A stretch of DNA of 64,000 nucleotides from Sphaerisporangium dianthi (GCF_042654065.1 NZ_JBHSFP010000030.1:1-64000), one strand, 5' to 3'. Shown: positions 17,212-26,191, counted from the stretch's first letter. Notes: generated from the sequence alone by a model not told the origin. Made by a program: numbers and translations.

Positions 17212-18103
17212 GGCGCAGCAGGCCGTTCGCCAGGGCGGCCTCCTGGTCCTCGCGGTACTTCAGCACCGCGCCGAGGGTCGCGGCGGCGAGCCCGGGATCG
17301 AGGTCGCGGGCGCCGAGGGTGAGCAGGGCCTCGGTCCAGTCGAGGGTCTCGGCGACGCCGGGCGGCTTGAGCAGCCCGGCGCCGCGCAGCCGCCCCGCGG
17401 CGGCGGCCACCTGGCCGGCGAGGGTCTCGGTGCACGCGGGCAGCCGCCGGCGCAGGATGGCGACCTCGCGGTCGAAGGCCGGGTGCTCCAGCCAGTGGTA
17501 CAGGCAGCGGCGCTTGAGCGCGTCGTGCACGTCGCGGGTGCGGTTGGAGGTCACGACGACGACCGGGGGCGTCGCGGCGCTGATCGTGCCGAGCTCGGGG
17601 ATGGAGATGGTGAAGTCGGACAGCACCTCCAGCAGGAACGCCTCGAACTCGTCGTCGGCCCGGTCGATCTCGTCGACCAGCAGCACGCTGGGCTGGGTCT
17701 CGAGCGCCCGCAGCAGCGGGCGGGCGATCAGGAAGCGCCGGTCGTACAGCTCGCCCTCCAGGCGGGCGGCCTCGCCCGCGCCGGTCGCCCCGGTCGCCTC
17801 GGCGGCCTTGAGGTGCAGGAGCTGCCGGGCGAAGTCCCAGTCGTAGAGGGCCTGGGCGGCGTCGAGGCCCTCGTAGCACTGCAGGCGGATGAGCGGCGCG
17901 CCCAGCACGGCGGCGAGCGTCTTGGCCAACTCGGTCTTGCCGACCCCCGCCTCCCCTTCCAGGAAGAGGGGGCGGCCCATCTTGAGCGCGAGGAAGCACG
18001 CGGTCGCGAGCCCCTCGTCGGCGATATAGGCCCGCTCGTCGAGCAGTTCGGCGAGCATGGCGGGGTTCTCGACGTCGGACGCCCGGAGTGTCTCGTGCCG
18101 CAC
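17204..18103 (-). CDS. CoxD-like MoxR-family AAA+ ATPase
   Basis: AAA+ ATPase of 299 residues. Walker A is GEAGVGKTELAKTLAAVLG, Walker B is VLLVDEIDRADDEFEAFLLE, and sensor 1 is PPVVVVTSNRTRDVHDALKRRC. Sequence and gene order (AAA, VWA, XdhC, MocA) match the accessory genes of molybdenum-containing CO dehydrogenases (coxD, coxE, coxF). The GTG at 18103 is the first start in the operon. No large, medium or small hydroxylase subunit genes are in the window. Confidence 0.87.
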   Translation of the reverse strand: MRHETLRASDVENPAMLAELLDERAYIADEGLATACFLALKMGRPLFLEGEAGVGKTELAKTLAAVLGAPLIRLQCYEGLDAAQALYDWDFARQLLHLKAAEATGATGAGEAARLEGELYDRRFLIARPLLRALETQPSVLLVDEIDRADDEFEAFLLEVLSDFTISIPELGTISAATPPVVVVTSNRTRDVHDALKRRCLYHWLEHPAFDREVAILRRRLPACTETLAGQVAAAAGRLRGAGLLKPPGVAETLDWTEALLTLGARDLDPGLAAATLGAVLKYREDQEAALANGLLRHA

Positions 18104-18167
18104 TCCCTCAGATTACGCGTCCCGGCGCCGGCGGGCGCCGCGGCGGGACGGGTGATCGCGCGGCGAA

Positions 18168-18203
18168 ATACCTATTGACTTGGTAGGAATTGAAGGCAAC
18201 TAT
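18168..18203 (+). promoter_or_regulatory. Candidate ssu promoter with overlapping dyad
   Basis: TTGACT at 18175-18180 and AACTAT at 18198-18203 are separated by 17 bases, a plausible sigma-70-type promoter about 43 bases before ssuC. An imperfect palindrome (ATaCCTA, nine bases, TAGGaAT, 18168-18190) covers the -35 element and could be a repressor site tied to sulfur supply. No regulator gene is adjacent; the assignment is from pattern only. Confidence 0.45.
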
Positions 18204-18245
18204 GGGGGGACGGACGCCCCACGCGACGACTTTGCGAGGTCCCCC

Positions 18246-19109
18246 ATGTCCACCCCCGCACTGGATGCCCAGCCGGTACGCGGGCCGGTCCCCGCCCCCC
18301 TGGTGACGGCCCGCCGGCCGCTCCGCACCCGGCCGGCCGCCGCGCCCGGCCGGACCAGGGCATGGCGACGGTGGGTCAGCCCCCTGGCCGCCGTGGCCCT
18401 CTGGCAGGCGGCCAGCGCCACAGGGCTGCTGCCCGAACGCCTGCTCGCCTCCCCCACCACGATCGCCGTCACCGCCGCCGACCTGGTCACCAGCGGCACG
18501 CTCCCCGAGGCCATCGCCGTCTCGCTCCAGCGAGTCGTCGCCGGGTTCCTGCTCGGCGGCGCCTTCGGCGTGCTGCTCGCCCTGGTCGCCGGGCTCAGCA
18601 GGGCGGGCGAGAACGCCGTCGACCCGCTCATGCAGATGCTCCGCGCGCTGCCGTTCTTCGGCCTCATCCCGCTGTTCATCCTGTGGTTCGGCATCGGCGA
18701 GACCCCCAAGGTCGCCCTCGTGGCGCTCGCCGTCTCCTTCCCCCTTTACCTCAACACCTTCGCGGGCATCCGCGGCGTCGACGGCAAGCTCGCCGAACTG
18801 GCGCGGACGCTGAAGCTCGGCCGCGCCGCGCTCATCAGGCACATCGTGCTCCCCGGCGCGCTGCCGCAGACGCTGGTCGGGCTGCGCCAGAGCCTCGGCG
18901 TCGCCTGGCTCGCGCTCATCGTGGCCGAGCAGGTCAACGCGGACGCCGGCCTCGGCTTCATGATCAACAACGCGCGGGAGTTCCTGCGCACCGACGTCAT
19001 CCTCGTCGGCCTGCTCGTCTACAGCGCGCTCGGCCTGCTCACCGACGCGGCCGTGCGGCTCATGGAAAGGAGGGCCCTGACATGGCGACGCGGGTTCCTG
19101 GGCGAGTAG
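18246..19109 (+). CDS. ssuC: Alkanesulfonate ABC transporter permease SsuC
   Basis: Inner-membrane permease with about six helices and the BPD_transp_1 fold; the EAA-type loop is in KLAELARTLKLGRAALIRHIVLPGALP. The 287-residue form starts at the ATG at 18246, preceded by GAGGTC. The operon order ssuC-ssuB-ssuA-ssuD and the monooxygenase at its end identify the substrate class as aliphatic sulfonates, giving sulfite during sulfate limitation. Confidence 0.88.
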   Translation: MSTPALDAQPVRGPVPAPLVTARRPLRTRPAAAPGRTRAWRRWVSPLAAVALWQAASATGLLPERLLASPTTIAVTAADLVTSGTLPEAIAVSLQRVVAGFLLGGAFGVLLALVAGLSRAGENAVDPLMQMLRALPFFGLIPLFILWFGIGETPKVALVALAVSFPLYLNTFAGIRGVDGKLAELARTLKLGRAALIRHIVLPGALPQTLVGLRQSLGVAWLALIVAEQVNADAGLGFMINNAREFLRTDVILVGLLVYSALGLLTDAAVRLMERRALTWRRGFLGE

Positions 19110-19834
19110 CCGTCATCCGGGGCCTGACCCGGCGGTTCGGCGAGCGCGCCGTGCTGGACGGGCTCGACCTCGACATCGCTCCCGGCGAGTTCATCGCCCT
19201 GCTGGGACGCAGCGGCTCGGGCAAGTCCACGCTGCTGAGGGCGCTGGCCGGCCTGGACGGCGGCGCCGAGGGCGAGCTGGAGGTGACCGGCTCGGTGGCC
19301 GTCGCCTTCCAGGAGCCGCGCCTGGTGCCGTGGAAGCGGGTGCTGGCCAACGTGGCGCTGGGCCTGGCCGCCCCCGACGCCGCGCAGCGCGCGCGGCGGG
19401 CCCTCGCGGAGGTCGGGCTGACCGAGCGGGCCGGCGCCTGGCCCCTGACGCTGTCCGGCGGCGAGTCCCAGCGCGCCAGCCTGGCGCGCGCGCTGGTCAG
19501 GGAGCCCGGCCTGCTGCTGCTCGACGAGCCGTTCAGCGCCCTGGACGCGCTGACCCGCATCACCGTCCACCAGCTCGTCCTTCGGCTGTGGGAGGCGCAC
19601 CGGCCCGCCGTCCTGCTGGTCACCCACGACGTGGACGAGGCCCTCATCCTCGCCGACCGGGTGCTGGTGCTCCAGGACGGCAAGATCGCTCACGAGGAGC
19701 TCATCGGCGCGGCCCGCCCTCGGCACCGCGACCATCCCGACCTTGTCTCCATGCGCGACCGCCTGCTCACCGCCCTCGGCGTCGGCTCCGAGGCCGGCAC
19801 CGCCCACCAGACCGTCCCCGGAGGCCGGCGATGA
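19082..19834 (+). CDS. ssuB: Alkanesulfonate ABC transporter ATP-binding protein SsuB
   Basis: A 250-residue ATPase with Walker A GRSGSGKSTLLRALAGL, a Q-loop in AFQEPRLVPWKRV, the signature LSGGESQRASLARAL, Walker B LLLLDEPFSALDAL and the switch His in LLVTHDVDEAL. The ATG at 19082 lies 28 bases inside the end of ssuC with AAGGAGGG just upstream. The stop overlaps an ATG of the next frame (ATGA). Confidence 0.92.
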   Translation: MATRVPGRVAVIRGLTRRFGERAVLDGLDLDIAPGEFIALLGRSGSGKSTLLRALAGLDGGAEGELEVTGSVAVAFQEPRLVPWKRVLANVALGLAAPDAAQRARRALAEVGLTERAGAWPLTLSGGESQRASLARALVREPGLLLLDEPFSALDALTRITVHQLVLRLWEAHRPAVLLVTHDVDEALILADRVLVLQDGKIAHEELIGAARPRHRDHPDLVSMRDRLLTALGVGSEAGTAHQTVPGGRR

Positions 19835-19869
19835 CCGCCCTGCCCCGCGTCTCCACGAAAAGGAACACG

Positions 19870-20868
19870 ATGATCACCAAGGCCGTACGGCTGCTGACGG
19901 CCCTGGGCCTGGCGGCGGCGCTCACCGCCTGCGCGGGCTCGAAGCCGGACGCCACCACCGGCGGCGCGGCGGAGGCCGGCTCGTCGGAGGTCACTCTCAA
20001 GATCGGCGACCAGAAGGCCGGCTCCCAGGTGCTCCTCACCGCGGCAGGAGAGCTGAGCGGATTGCCGTACAAGATCACCTGGGCGCAGTTCACCTCCGGG
20101 CCGCCCCTGCTGGAGGCCGTCAACGCCGGAGGCGTCGACCTCGGCGGGGTCGGCAACACCCCGCCGATCTTCGCGGCGGCCGCCCGCTCGAAGATCGCCG
20201 TGGTGGCGGCCGAGAGGCAGAACGTCACCGGGCAGGCCGTCCTGGTGCCCTCCGGGTCGGCCATCACCTCCCCCGCCCAGCTCAAGGGCAAGCGCGTCGC
20301 CGTCGCCAAGGGGAGCTCCGCCCACTACCACCTGCTCGCCGTGCTGAAGAAGGAGAACCTGTCCTTCAAGGACATCACGGTGAGCTACCTGCAGCCCGCC
20401 GACGCGCTGGCCGCCTTCACCTCCGGGCGCATCGACGCCTGGGCCGTCTGGGACCCCTACACCTCGCAGGCGCGCATCGGCAACGGCGCCAAGGTGCTCA
20501 TCGACGGTAACGGCTACGTCAACGGCTACGCCTTCCAGGTCGCCGGGCGGGCCGCGCTCTCCGACGCGGCCAAGGCCGGGGCCATCCGCGACTACCTCGC
20601 CCGGCTGCAGCGGGCGAAGGTCTGGGCCAACACCCACCAGGCCGAGTGGGCGAAGGTCTGGGCCAAGGAGACGGGCCTGCCGCTTCCGGTCACGACGGCC
20701 GCCGCCGCCAACCGCACCACCACGCCGGTGCCGGTCGACGACACCGTGATCGCCTCCGAGCAGGAGATGGCCGACGCCTTCACCGCCGAAGGGCTGATCC
20801 CGGGCAAGGTCGCCTTCGCCGACTACACCGACCGCCGTTTCAACGACATCGTCACGAAGGACGCCTAG
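19870..20868 (+). CDS. ssuA: Alkanesulfonate-binding lipoprotein SsuA
   Basis: Solute-binding protein that delivers sulfonates to SsuBC. The ATG at 19870 has AAGGA seven bases upstream and gives an N-terminus with a lipoprotein signal, MITKAVRLLTALGLAAALTAC, whose lipobox is LTAC; the mature protein begins at that Cys. The fold start TLKIGDQKAGSQVLL and VDLGGVGNTPPIFAAAARSK match the NMT1/SsuA group. An upstream ATG at 19831 overlaps ssuB and would put 13 extra residues before the signal peptide, which is less likely. Confidence 0.9.
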   Translation: MITKAVRLLTALGLAAALTACAGSKPDATTGGAAEAGSSEVTLKIGDQKAGSQVLLTAAGELSGLPYKITWAQFTSGPPLLEAVNAGGVDLGGVGNTPPIFAAAARSKIAVVAAERQNVTGQAVLVPSGSAITSPAQLKGKRVAVAKGSSAHYHLLAVLKKENLSFKDITVSYLQPADALAAFTSGRIDAWAVWDPYTSQARIGNGAKVLIDGNGYVNGYAFQVAGRAALSDAAKAGAIRDYLARLQRAKVWANTHQAEWAKVWAKETGLPLPVTTAAAANRTTTPVPVDDTVIASEQEMADAFTAEGLIPGKVAFADYTDRRFNDIVTKDA

Positions 20869-20872
20869 AGTC

Positions 20873-22018
20873 ATGACGCTGAAATTCCACTGGTTCCTGC
20901 CCACCTCCGGCGACAGCAGGGCGATCATCGGCGGCGGCCACGGGCTCTCGCGCGGGCACGGCCGCACCGCGGCGAGCGCGTACCGGCCGCCGTCCATCGA
21001 CTACCTGGGGCAGATCGCCCGGTCCGCCGAGCAACTCGGGTTCGAGGCGGTGCTCACCCCGACCGGCACCTGGTGCGAGGACGCCTGGCTGGTCACCGCG
21101 GCGCTCACCCAGCAGACCACGCGGCTGAAGTTCCTGGTCGCCTTCCGGCCCGGCTTCCTGTCCCCCACCCTGGCCGCCCAGATGGCCGCCACCTACCAGC
21201 GCATCTCCGCCGGGCGGCTGCTGCTCAACATCGTGACCGGCGGCGAGGGCGCCGAGCAGCGCCGGTTCGGCGACCACGCCTCCAAGGACGAAAGGTACGC
21301 GCGCACCGACGAGTTCCTGTCGGTGGTGCGCGGGGCGTGGAGCGGCACCCCCTTCGACTTCGCCGGCGCCCACTACCGGGTGGAGGGCGCGACGGTGGCC
21401 GAGGTCCCGGACCCGGTGCCCGAGCTGTACTTCGGCGGATCCTCCGCGGCGGCGGGCGGCGTCGCCGCGCGGCACGTGCAGACCTACCTCACCTGGGGCG
21501 AACCGCCCGCCCAGGTCGCCGAGAAGATCGCCTGGGTGCGCGGCCTCGCCGCCGAACAGGGGCGCACGCTGCGGTTCGGCGTCCGGCTGCACGTGATCAC
21601 CCGGGACACCTCCGAGGAGGCGTGGGCGGAGGCCGGCCGCCTGCTGTCGCGCATCGACCCCGCCGACGTCCGCACCGCGCAGCAGACGCTGGCCCGCAGC
21701 GAGTCCGTCGGGCAGAAGCGCATGCTCTCGCTGCACGAGGACTACCGGCGCGACGGCGGCGGCGTCCACGACCTGGAGGTGTACCCGAACCTGTGGGCCG
21801 GCGTCGGCCTGGTGCGCGGCGGCGCGGGCACCGCGCTGGTCGGCAGCCACTCCGAGGTCGCCGACCTCATCGAGGAGTACGCCGCCCAGGGCATCACCGA
21901 GTTCGTCCTGTCGGGCTACCCGCACCTGGAGGAGGCCTACTGGTTCGGCGAGGGCGTCCTGCCCGAGCTCCAGCGCCGCGGCGCCCTGGACCGCGCCCTC
22001 GTCCCCGTCACCGCCTGA
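20873..22018 (+). CDS. ssuD: FMNH2-dependent alkanesulfonate monooxygenase SsuD
   Basis: Luciferase-fold enzyme that cleaves C-S bonds of alkanesulfonates to aldehyde and sulfite with reduced FMN. At 381 residues it matches SsuD. The start KFHWFLPTSGDSR, the conserved Cys in TGTWCEDAW (C68) and LNIVTGGEGAEQRRFGD are characteristic. It begins four bases after ssuA. A flavin reductase partner (SsuE) is not seen in the window, so reduced FMN must come from elsewhere. Confidence 0.93.
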   Translation: MTLKFHWFLPTSGDSRAIIGGGHGLSRGHGRTAASAYRPPSIDYLGQIARSAEQLGFEAVLTPTGTWCEDAWLVTAALTQQTTRLKFLVAFRPGFLSPTLAAQMAATYQRISAGRLLLNIVTGGEGAEQRRFGDHASKDERYARTDEFLSVVRGAWSGTPFDFAGAHYRVEGATVAEVPDPVPELYFGGSSAAAGGVAARHVQTYLTWGEPPAQVAEKIAWVRGLAAEQGRTLRFGVRLHVITRDTSEEAWAEAGRLLSRIDPADVRTAQQTLARSESVGQKRMLSLHEDYRRDGGGVHDLEVYPNLWAGVGLVRGGAGTALVGSHSEVADLIEEYAAQGITEFVLSGYPHLEEAYWFGEGVLPELQRRGALDRALVPVTA

Positions 22019-22176
22019 CCCACCCGCCTTCCCACTCCGGGGCGCCCGCCCACTCTGTGAGGTTCGTCCCTCCGGGAGCTGAAGGTCGTACCCGTGGATG
22101 CGCCCGTCCCCGGTGGCCCGGGCCGGTCGTTCGCGTCCGGCCTGGGCCACCGGCATGGCGCCCCGGCGCGAGGAGT

Positions 22177-22632
22177 TCAGCCGCGGTCGGGGGCCTCGCC
22201 GTAGGCGTGGATGAGGGCGCGCAGTTCGGCGACGGCCTTGCGGGAGCGGGCCTTCTCGGCGCCCTGGATGCCCATGGCGCCGACGCTGGAGCCGTCGGCG
22301 AGGTCGAGCTTGGGCCACGGCTCGCCCTCGGGCATGGTGACGCCGAGCACCTCGGGCCACTCGTACCGGTGGGTGCGGACGGCGTTGACGACGGTGACGC
22401 CGCAGTCGTCGGCCTCCACCCGCAGCCGGCCGAGCAGGTGGAGGATGAAGGCGACCAGGCACCCGAAGGCCACCACGCCGATCTTGTCGGGCAGCTGGAA
22501 CGGGTGGGGCAGCAGCACTGCCAGCACGATGGACCCCAGCACCATCACCGTGGCGATGCCGTACGCCAGGACCATGGCGCGCCGCGGGCGCCAGGTCACC
22601 GGCAGGGGCGGCGGAAGCTCGCTGTCAGGCAC
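22177..22632 (-). CDS. PH domain-containing membrane protein of the rib locus
   Basis: A 151-residue protein with two membrane helices (about residues 20-45 and 52-70) followed by a bacterial PH-like domain (VEADDCGVTVVNAVRTHRYEWPEV). A protein of this kind commonly follows ribH in actinobacteria. The GTG at 22632 is the start. The gap to ribH is 49 bases on the same strand, so it may be the last gene of the riboflavin operon. Its role is unknown. Confidence 0.75.
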   Translation of the reverse strand: MPDSELPPPLPVTWRPRRAMVLAYGIATVMVLGSIVLAVLLPHPFQLPDKIGVVAFGCLVAFILHLLGRLRVEADDCGVTVVNAVRTHRYEWPEVLGVTMPEGEPWPKLDLADGSSVGAMGIQGAEKARSRKAVAELRALIHAYGEAPDRG

Positions 22633-22681
22633 GGCGGCCCGTCCTGTGGCGGCGGCGGGTGGATCGGCGCGGCAATTTCGC

Positions 22682-23152
22682 TCATCCCTTCAGGTCACGC
22701 AACACCATCGCTGTCTCGATCGCCGCGACCGTGGCCTCGTACCCCTTGTCCTCATGGCTGCCGGGGAGGCCCGCCCGGTCGACGACCTGATCAAGGTTGT
22801 CACATGTCAGCACCCCGTTGCCCACCGGAGTCGACTCGTCCAGGGACACCCGGGTCAGTCCCGATGTGACCGAGTCGCAGACGTACTGGAAGTGGGCGGT
22901 CTCACCCCGGATGACCACGCCGAGCGCGACGACGGCGTCGCACCGCCGGGCCAGGGCCTGGGCCACGACGGGGACCTCCAGCGAGCCGGCCACCCGGACG
23001 GTGACCCATTCGGCCCCGCAGTCCTCGGCGGCCCGCTCGGCGCGGGTCACCAGCTGGTCGGTGATCTCCTGGTGCCAGCGGGCCGCGACGATGCCGACCC
23101 TCATCCCCTCGGCGACGACGGGGGCGGCCTTGGGCCGTCCGGTACCGCTCAC
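22682..23152 (-). CDS. ribH: 6,7-dimethyl-8-ribityllumazine synthase
   Basis: Penultimate enzyme of riboflavin synthesis; it joins the aminouracil intermediate with dihydroxybutanone phosphate. The 156-residue protein shows GIVAARWHQEITDQL, GSLEVPVVAQALA, the catalytic-His loop GVVIRGETAHFQYVCDSV and the conserved GNGVLT. It is the fourth enzyme gene of the riboswitch-controlled operon, 61 bases after ribBA. Confidence 0.96.
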   Translation of the reverse strand: MSGTGRPKAAPVVAEGMRVGIVAARWHQEITDQLVTRAERAAEDCGAEWVTVRVAGSLEVPVVAQALARRCDAVVALGVVIRGETAHFQYVCDSVTSGLTRVSLDESTPVGNGVLTCDNLDQVVDRAGLPGSHEDKGYEATVAAIETAMVLRDLKG

Positions 23153-23213
23153 CGGTCCTCCTCTCCTGCCGCGCCGCGCGCGGATCCGCCGGCGGCGCCG
23201 GCCCGCGTGCGGC

Positions 23214-24431
23214 TCATCGGACTCCTTCGATCTGGTGGCCGAGGCGGTCGCGCTTGGCCGTCAGGTACTTGATGTTGTGCTCGTTGGCCGCGACGGGCAT
23301 GGGCACGCGGCCGAGCACCTTGATGCCGTACCCGTCCAGCCCGCGCAGTTTGGCCGGGTTGTTGGTCAGCACGCGCACCGACTTCACGCCGAGGTCGGCC
23401 AGCATCTGGCCGGCGTTCGAGAACTCCCGGGCGTCCACCGGCAGGCCGAGCTCGAGGTTGGCGTCGACGGTGTCGCTGCCGTTGTCCTGGAGGCTGTAGG
23501 CCTTCAGCTTGGCCAGCAGCCCGATGCCGCGCCCCTCGTGCCCGCGCAGGTAGACGATCACTCCCTGGCCCTCGGCGGCGACGGCGCGCATGGCGTGGTC
23601 GAGCTGCACCCCGCAGTCGCAGCGCAGCGAGCCGAGCACGTCGCCGGTCAGGCACTCGCTGTGCGCGCGCACCAGGACGTCCTCCCCGTCGCCGAGGTCC
23701 CCGTACACCAGGGCCAGGTGCTCGCCGCCGTCGATGCCGCTGGCGAAGCCGTACGCCCGCCACACGCCGTACTTGTTGGGGATCTCGGTGACGGCGACCC
23801 GCTGCACGACCCGTTCGGTGCGGCGGCGGTACTCGGCGAGCTGCTCGATGGACACCAGCGCGAGGTTGTGCTCGTCGGCGAACACCCGCAGCTCGGGCAG
23901 GCGCGCCATCGTCCCGTCGTCGTTGACGATCTCGGCGAGCACCCCGGCGGGGGTGAGCCCGGCCAGGCGGGCGAGGTCGATCGCCGCCTCGGTGTGGCCG
24001 CGCCGGGCGAGCACCCCGCCCTCGTGGTAGCGCAGCGGGAAGATGTGGCCGGGGCGCGCCAGCTCGAACGGCTCGGTGGCCGAGTCGGCCAGGGTGCGGA
24101 TGGTCTGGGCGCGGTCGGCCGCGGAGATGCCGGTGCTCACCCCGTCGCGGGCGTCCACGCTGATCGTGTACGCCGTGCGCAGCCGCTCGCGGTTCTGGTG
24201 GACCATGAGCGGCAGGCCGAGGCGGTCCAGGTCCCGGCCGAGCATGGGGACGCAGATCACGCCGCTGGTGTAGCGGATCGTGAAGGCCAGCAGCTCCGGG
24301 GTGGCCTTGGAGGCGGCGAAGATGATGTCGCCCTCGTTCTCCCGGTTCTCGTCGTCGACGACGAGAACCGGCCTGCCTTCGCGGATGTCGTCGATCGCCC
24401 GCTCTATCGGGTCCAGCGTGATGTCGCTCAT
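23214..24431 (-). CDS. ribBA: Bifunctional DHBP synthase / GTP cyclohydrolase II
   Basis: Fusion enzyme supplying both precursors of riboflavin. The N-terminal half (about 1-200) is DHBP synthase with DDENRENEGDIIFAA and RRGHTEAAIDLARLAG. The C-terminal half (about 205-405) is GTP cyclohydrolase II with the zinc-binding SECLTGDVLGSLRCDCG and the HEGRGIGLLAKLKAY loop. The ATG at 24431 overlaps the ribM stop (ATGA). Total length, 405, is normal. Confidence 0.96.
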   Translation of the reverse strand: MSDITLDPIERAIDDIREGRPVLVVDDENRENEGDIIFAASKATPELLAFTIRYTSGVICVPMLGRDLDRLGLPLMVHQNRERLRTAYTISVDARDGVSTGISAADRAQTIRTLADSATEPFELARPGHIFPLRYHEGGVLARRGHTEAAIDLARLAGLTPAGVLAEIVNDDGTMARLPELRVFADEHNLALVSIEQLAEYRRRTERVVQRVAVTEIPNKYGVWRAYGFASGIDGGEHLALVYGDLGDGEDVLVRAHSECLTGDVLGSLRCDCGVQLDHAMRAVAAEGQGVIVYLRGHEGRGIGLLAKLKAYSLQDNGSDTVDANLELGLPVDAREFSNAGQMLADLGVKSVRVLTNNPAKLRGLDGYGIKVLGRVPMPVAANEHNIKYLTAKRDRLGHQIEGVR

Positions 24432-25048
24432 GCCGTTGCCACCTCCAGCCGGCGGCCGTACTGCCGCCGCCATTCACGAATGCCGAGCAGGACCATGACG
24501 AAGAAGATCCCGTACACCACGCCGGAGACGACGAGGCCGGAGTTGAACGCCAGGGGGACGCCCACCAGGTCGACGGCGATCCAGATCCACCAGAAGTCGA
24601 TCAGGGCCTTGCCCTGGGCGTAGGTCGCGATGGCGCTGCCGACGAAGATGTAGGCGTCCGGGAGCGGCGCCCACGACCAGCCGGTGTAGGAGAAGAACAG
24701 GGCGACGAGCGCCGTGGCCGCGACCATGACGGCGACCAGCGTGAGGCGCTCGCCGGCGCGGCCGGGGCGCACGGCCAGCGCTTCGCCGTGCTTGGTGCCG
24801 CGTATCCAGCGGATCCAGCCGTACACCGCGAGCAGGCCGAACATCGCCTGCTTGAGCGCGTTGCCGGTGATGTGCGCCTGCACCGAGGCGACGAACAGCA
24901 GCACCGAGCCGACGAGCTGCACCGGCCAGGTCCAGATGGTGCGCTTCATGGCGAGCAGGACGGTCGACAGGGCGCAGATGTTGCCGATCAGGTCGGTCCA
25001 CAGCAGGTGCTGGCCGAACAGGTCGAACCCGGCCTTGGTCCAGTTCAC
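24428..25048 (-). CDS. ribM: RibM/PnuX-type riboflavin transporter
   Basis: A 206-residue PnuC-family membrane protein with about seven helices, including the motif WIRWIRGTKHG and the WWIWIAVDLVGVPLAF block. Placed between ribE and ribBA under an FMN riboswitch, it fits the actinobacterial RibM riboflavin importers rather than nicotinamide riboside PnuC. The GTG at 25048 sits in the ribE stop (GTGA), and its own stop overlaps ribBA. The long open frame upstream of this GTG is a shadow of ribE. Confidence 0.9.
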   Translation of the reverse strand: MNWTKAGFDLFGQHLLWTDLIGNICALSTVLLAMKRTIWTWPVQLVGSVLLFVASVQAHITGNALKQAMFGLLAVYGWIRWIRGTKHGEALAVRPGRAGERLTLVAVMVAATALVALFFSYTGWSWAPLPDAYIFVGSAIATYAQGKALIDFWWIWIAVDLVGVPLAFNSGLVVSGVVYGIFFVMVLLGIREWRRQYGRRLEVATA

Positions 25049-25653
25049 GACGCCACGCCCTGCCCGCGGGCGGCGACGAGCTTCTCGATGTACTTGGCGA
25101 TCACGTCGACCTCGAGGTTGACCGGGTCGCCGGGCTTCTTGCGGCCGAGGGTGGTGAGCTGCAGGGTCGTCGGGATCAGGCTGACGGCGAACTCGCCGGG
25201 CGGCACGCCGGTGACGGTGAGACTGATGCCGTCGACGGCGATCGAGCCCTTCTCGACGACGTACCGGTCGAGCTCGGCGGGCAGGGACACCCGCACGACC
25301 TCCCAGTGCTCGGCGGGCTCGCGCGAGAGCACGACGCCGGTGCCGTCCACGTGACCCTGCACGATGTGGCCGCCGAGGCGCTGGTCGGCGCGCACGGCGC
25401 GTTCGAGGTTGACCGGGTCGCCGGGCACGAGGGAACCGAGCGAGCTGCGGACGAGTGTCTCTTTCATCACATCCGCCGTGAAGACGTCCCCGCGGGCCTC
25501 GACGACGGTCAGGCAGACGCCGTTGACCGCGATCGACTCTCCGTGGAGGGCTCCGGGGGCGACGGCCGGGCCGCGGATGGCGAAGCGCGCCGCGTCGGGC
25601 AGCGCCTCCACGGCGGCTATCTCGCCGAGTTCCTCGACGATTCCAGTGAACAT
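25045..25653 (-). CDS. ribE: Riboflavin synthase, alpha chain
   Basis: Dismutates two lumazine molecules to riboflavin. The 202-residue protein starts MFTGIVEELG and is an internal duplication of two beta-barrels: GGHIVQGHVDGTG in the first half and LTVTGVPPGEFAVSLIPTT in the second. The ATG at 25653 has a perfect AAGGAG six bases upstream. It is the first gene behind the FMN riboswitch, with a roughly 300-base untranslated stretch between them. Confidence 0.95.
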   Translation of the reverse strand: MFTGIVEELGEIAAVEALPDAARFAIRGPAVAPGALHGESIAVNGVCLTVVEARGDVFTADVMKETLVRSSLGSLVPGDPVNLERAVRADQRLGGHIVQGHVDGTGVVLSREPAEHWEVVRVSLPAELDRYVVEKGSIAVDGISLTVTGVPPGEFAVSLIPTTLQLTTLGRKKPGDPVNLEVDVIAKYIEKLVAARGQGVAS

Positions 25654-25950
25654 CAGATCTCCTTGTGCGACGCGGCCGGCGCCAGGCCGGAGCGCGGGCC
25701 GATCGGTGACGTGCATGAGGAGGCAACTCGCCGGGACGTGTGCGTCTTCCGCGGAGCACGGGAGATCCACGCCGGGACTGTCACGGCGGGTGACGGCGCG
25801 GCGCGCTCGACGGCGCGGCACGCGCGAACTAACGATCGGCCCACCCGGTCCCCTCCTACTCGCCAGTAGCTTTCTTGCCACGGCGGGCCCCGGGGTGATC
25901 GGGTGCGACATGCACCACAGAGGCGTGCGGCGACGGATCGCCGGACGCAT
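25654..25950 (-). other. Long leader between FMN aptamer and ribE
   Basis: A 297-base stretch with no supported gene; the in-frame extension of ribE through it is Arg-rich and has no conservation signal. It must contain the riboswitch expression platform. I could not single out one terminator or anti-RBS helix by eye. Confidence 0.5.
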
Positions 25951-26078
25951 CGCGCGCTTCCTCCCATCCGGACTTTAACCGTCGGTCCTGGAGTTCCACC
26001 AGGTCAACCGGCCGATGGACTCGGCCGGGTCGCGGACTGTCACCGCCGGTTCGGAATTTCACCGACCCCGGAGCACGC
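25951..26078 (-). ncRNA. FMN riboswitch (RFN element) upstream of ribE
   Basis: The minus strand shows the conserved FMN aptamer in order: GGGGTCGGTGAAATTCCGAA, CGGCGGTGACAGTCCGCGAC, a variable stem around GGCCGAGTCCATCGGCC, TGGTGGAACTCCAGGACCGA, and the closing CGGTTAAAGTCCGGATGGGA plus GGAAG. All core strands are intact. Binding of FMN should lower expression of ribE-ribM-ribBA-ribH. The expression platform should lie in the 297 bases between the aptamer and the ribE start. Confidence 0.95.
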
Positions 26079-26191
26079 TGCTCAGCTATCAGTGTGCCAC
26101 GCCCGGCAAAGCGGACGTAACCCGCGATGACCCCTACGGCAAGCAAGCACTTGCTACATGGGGTACCCCCAGCTCTCGCCAGGTCCAGGCC

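Noticed and set aside
24428..25048. Nicotinamide riboside transporter PnuC
   Set aside because: The family fits, but the FMN riboswitch and the ribE-ribBA position point to the riboflavin-transporting RibM/PnuX branch.
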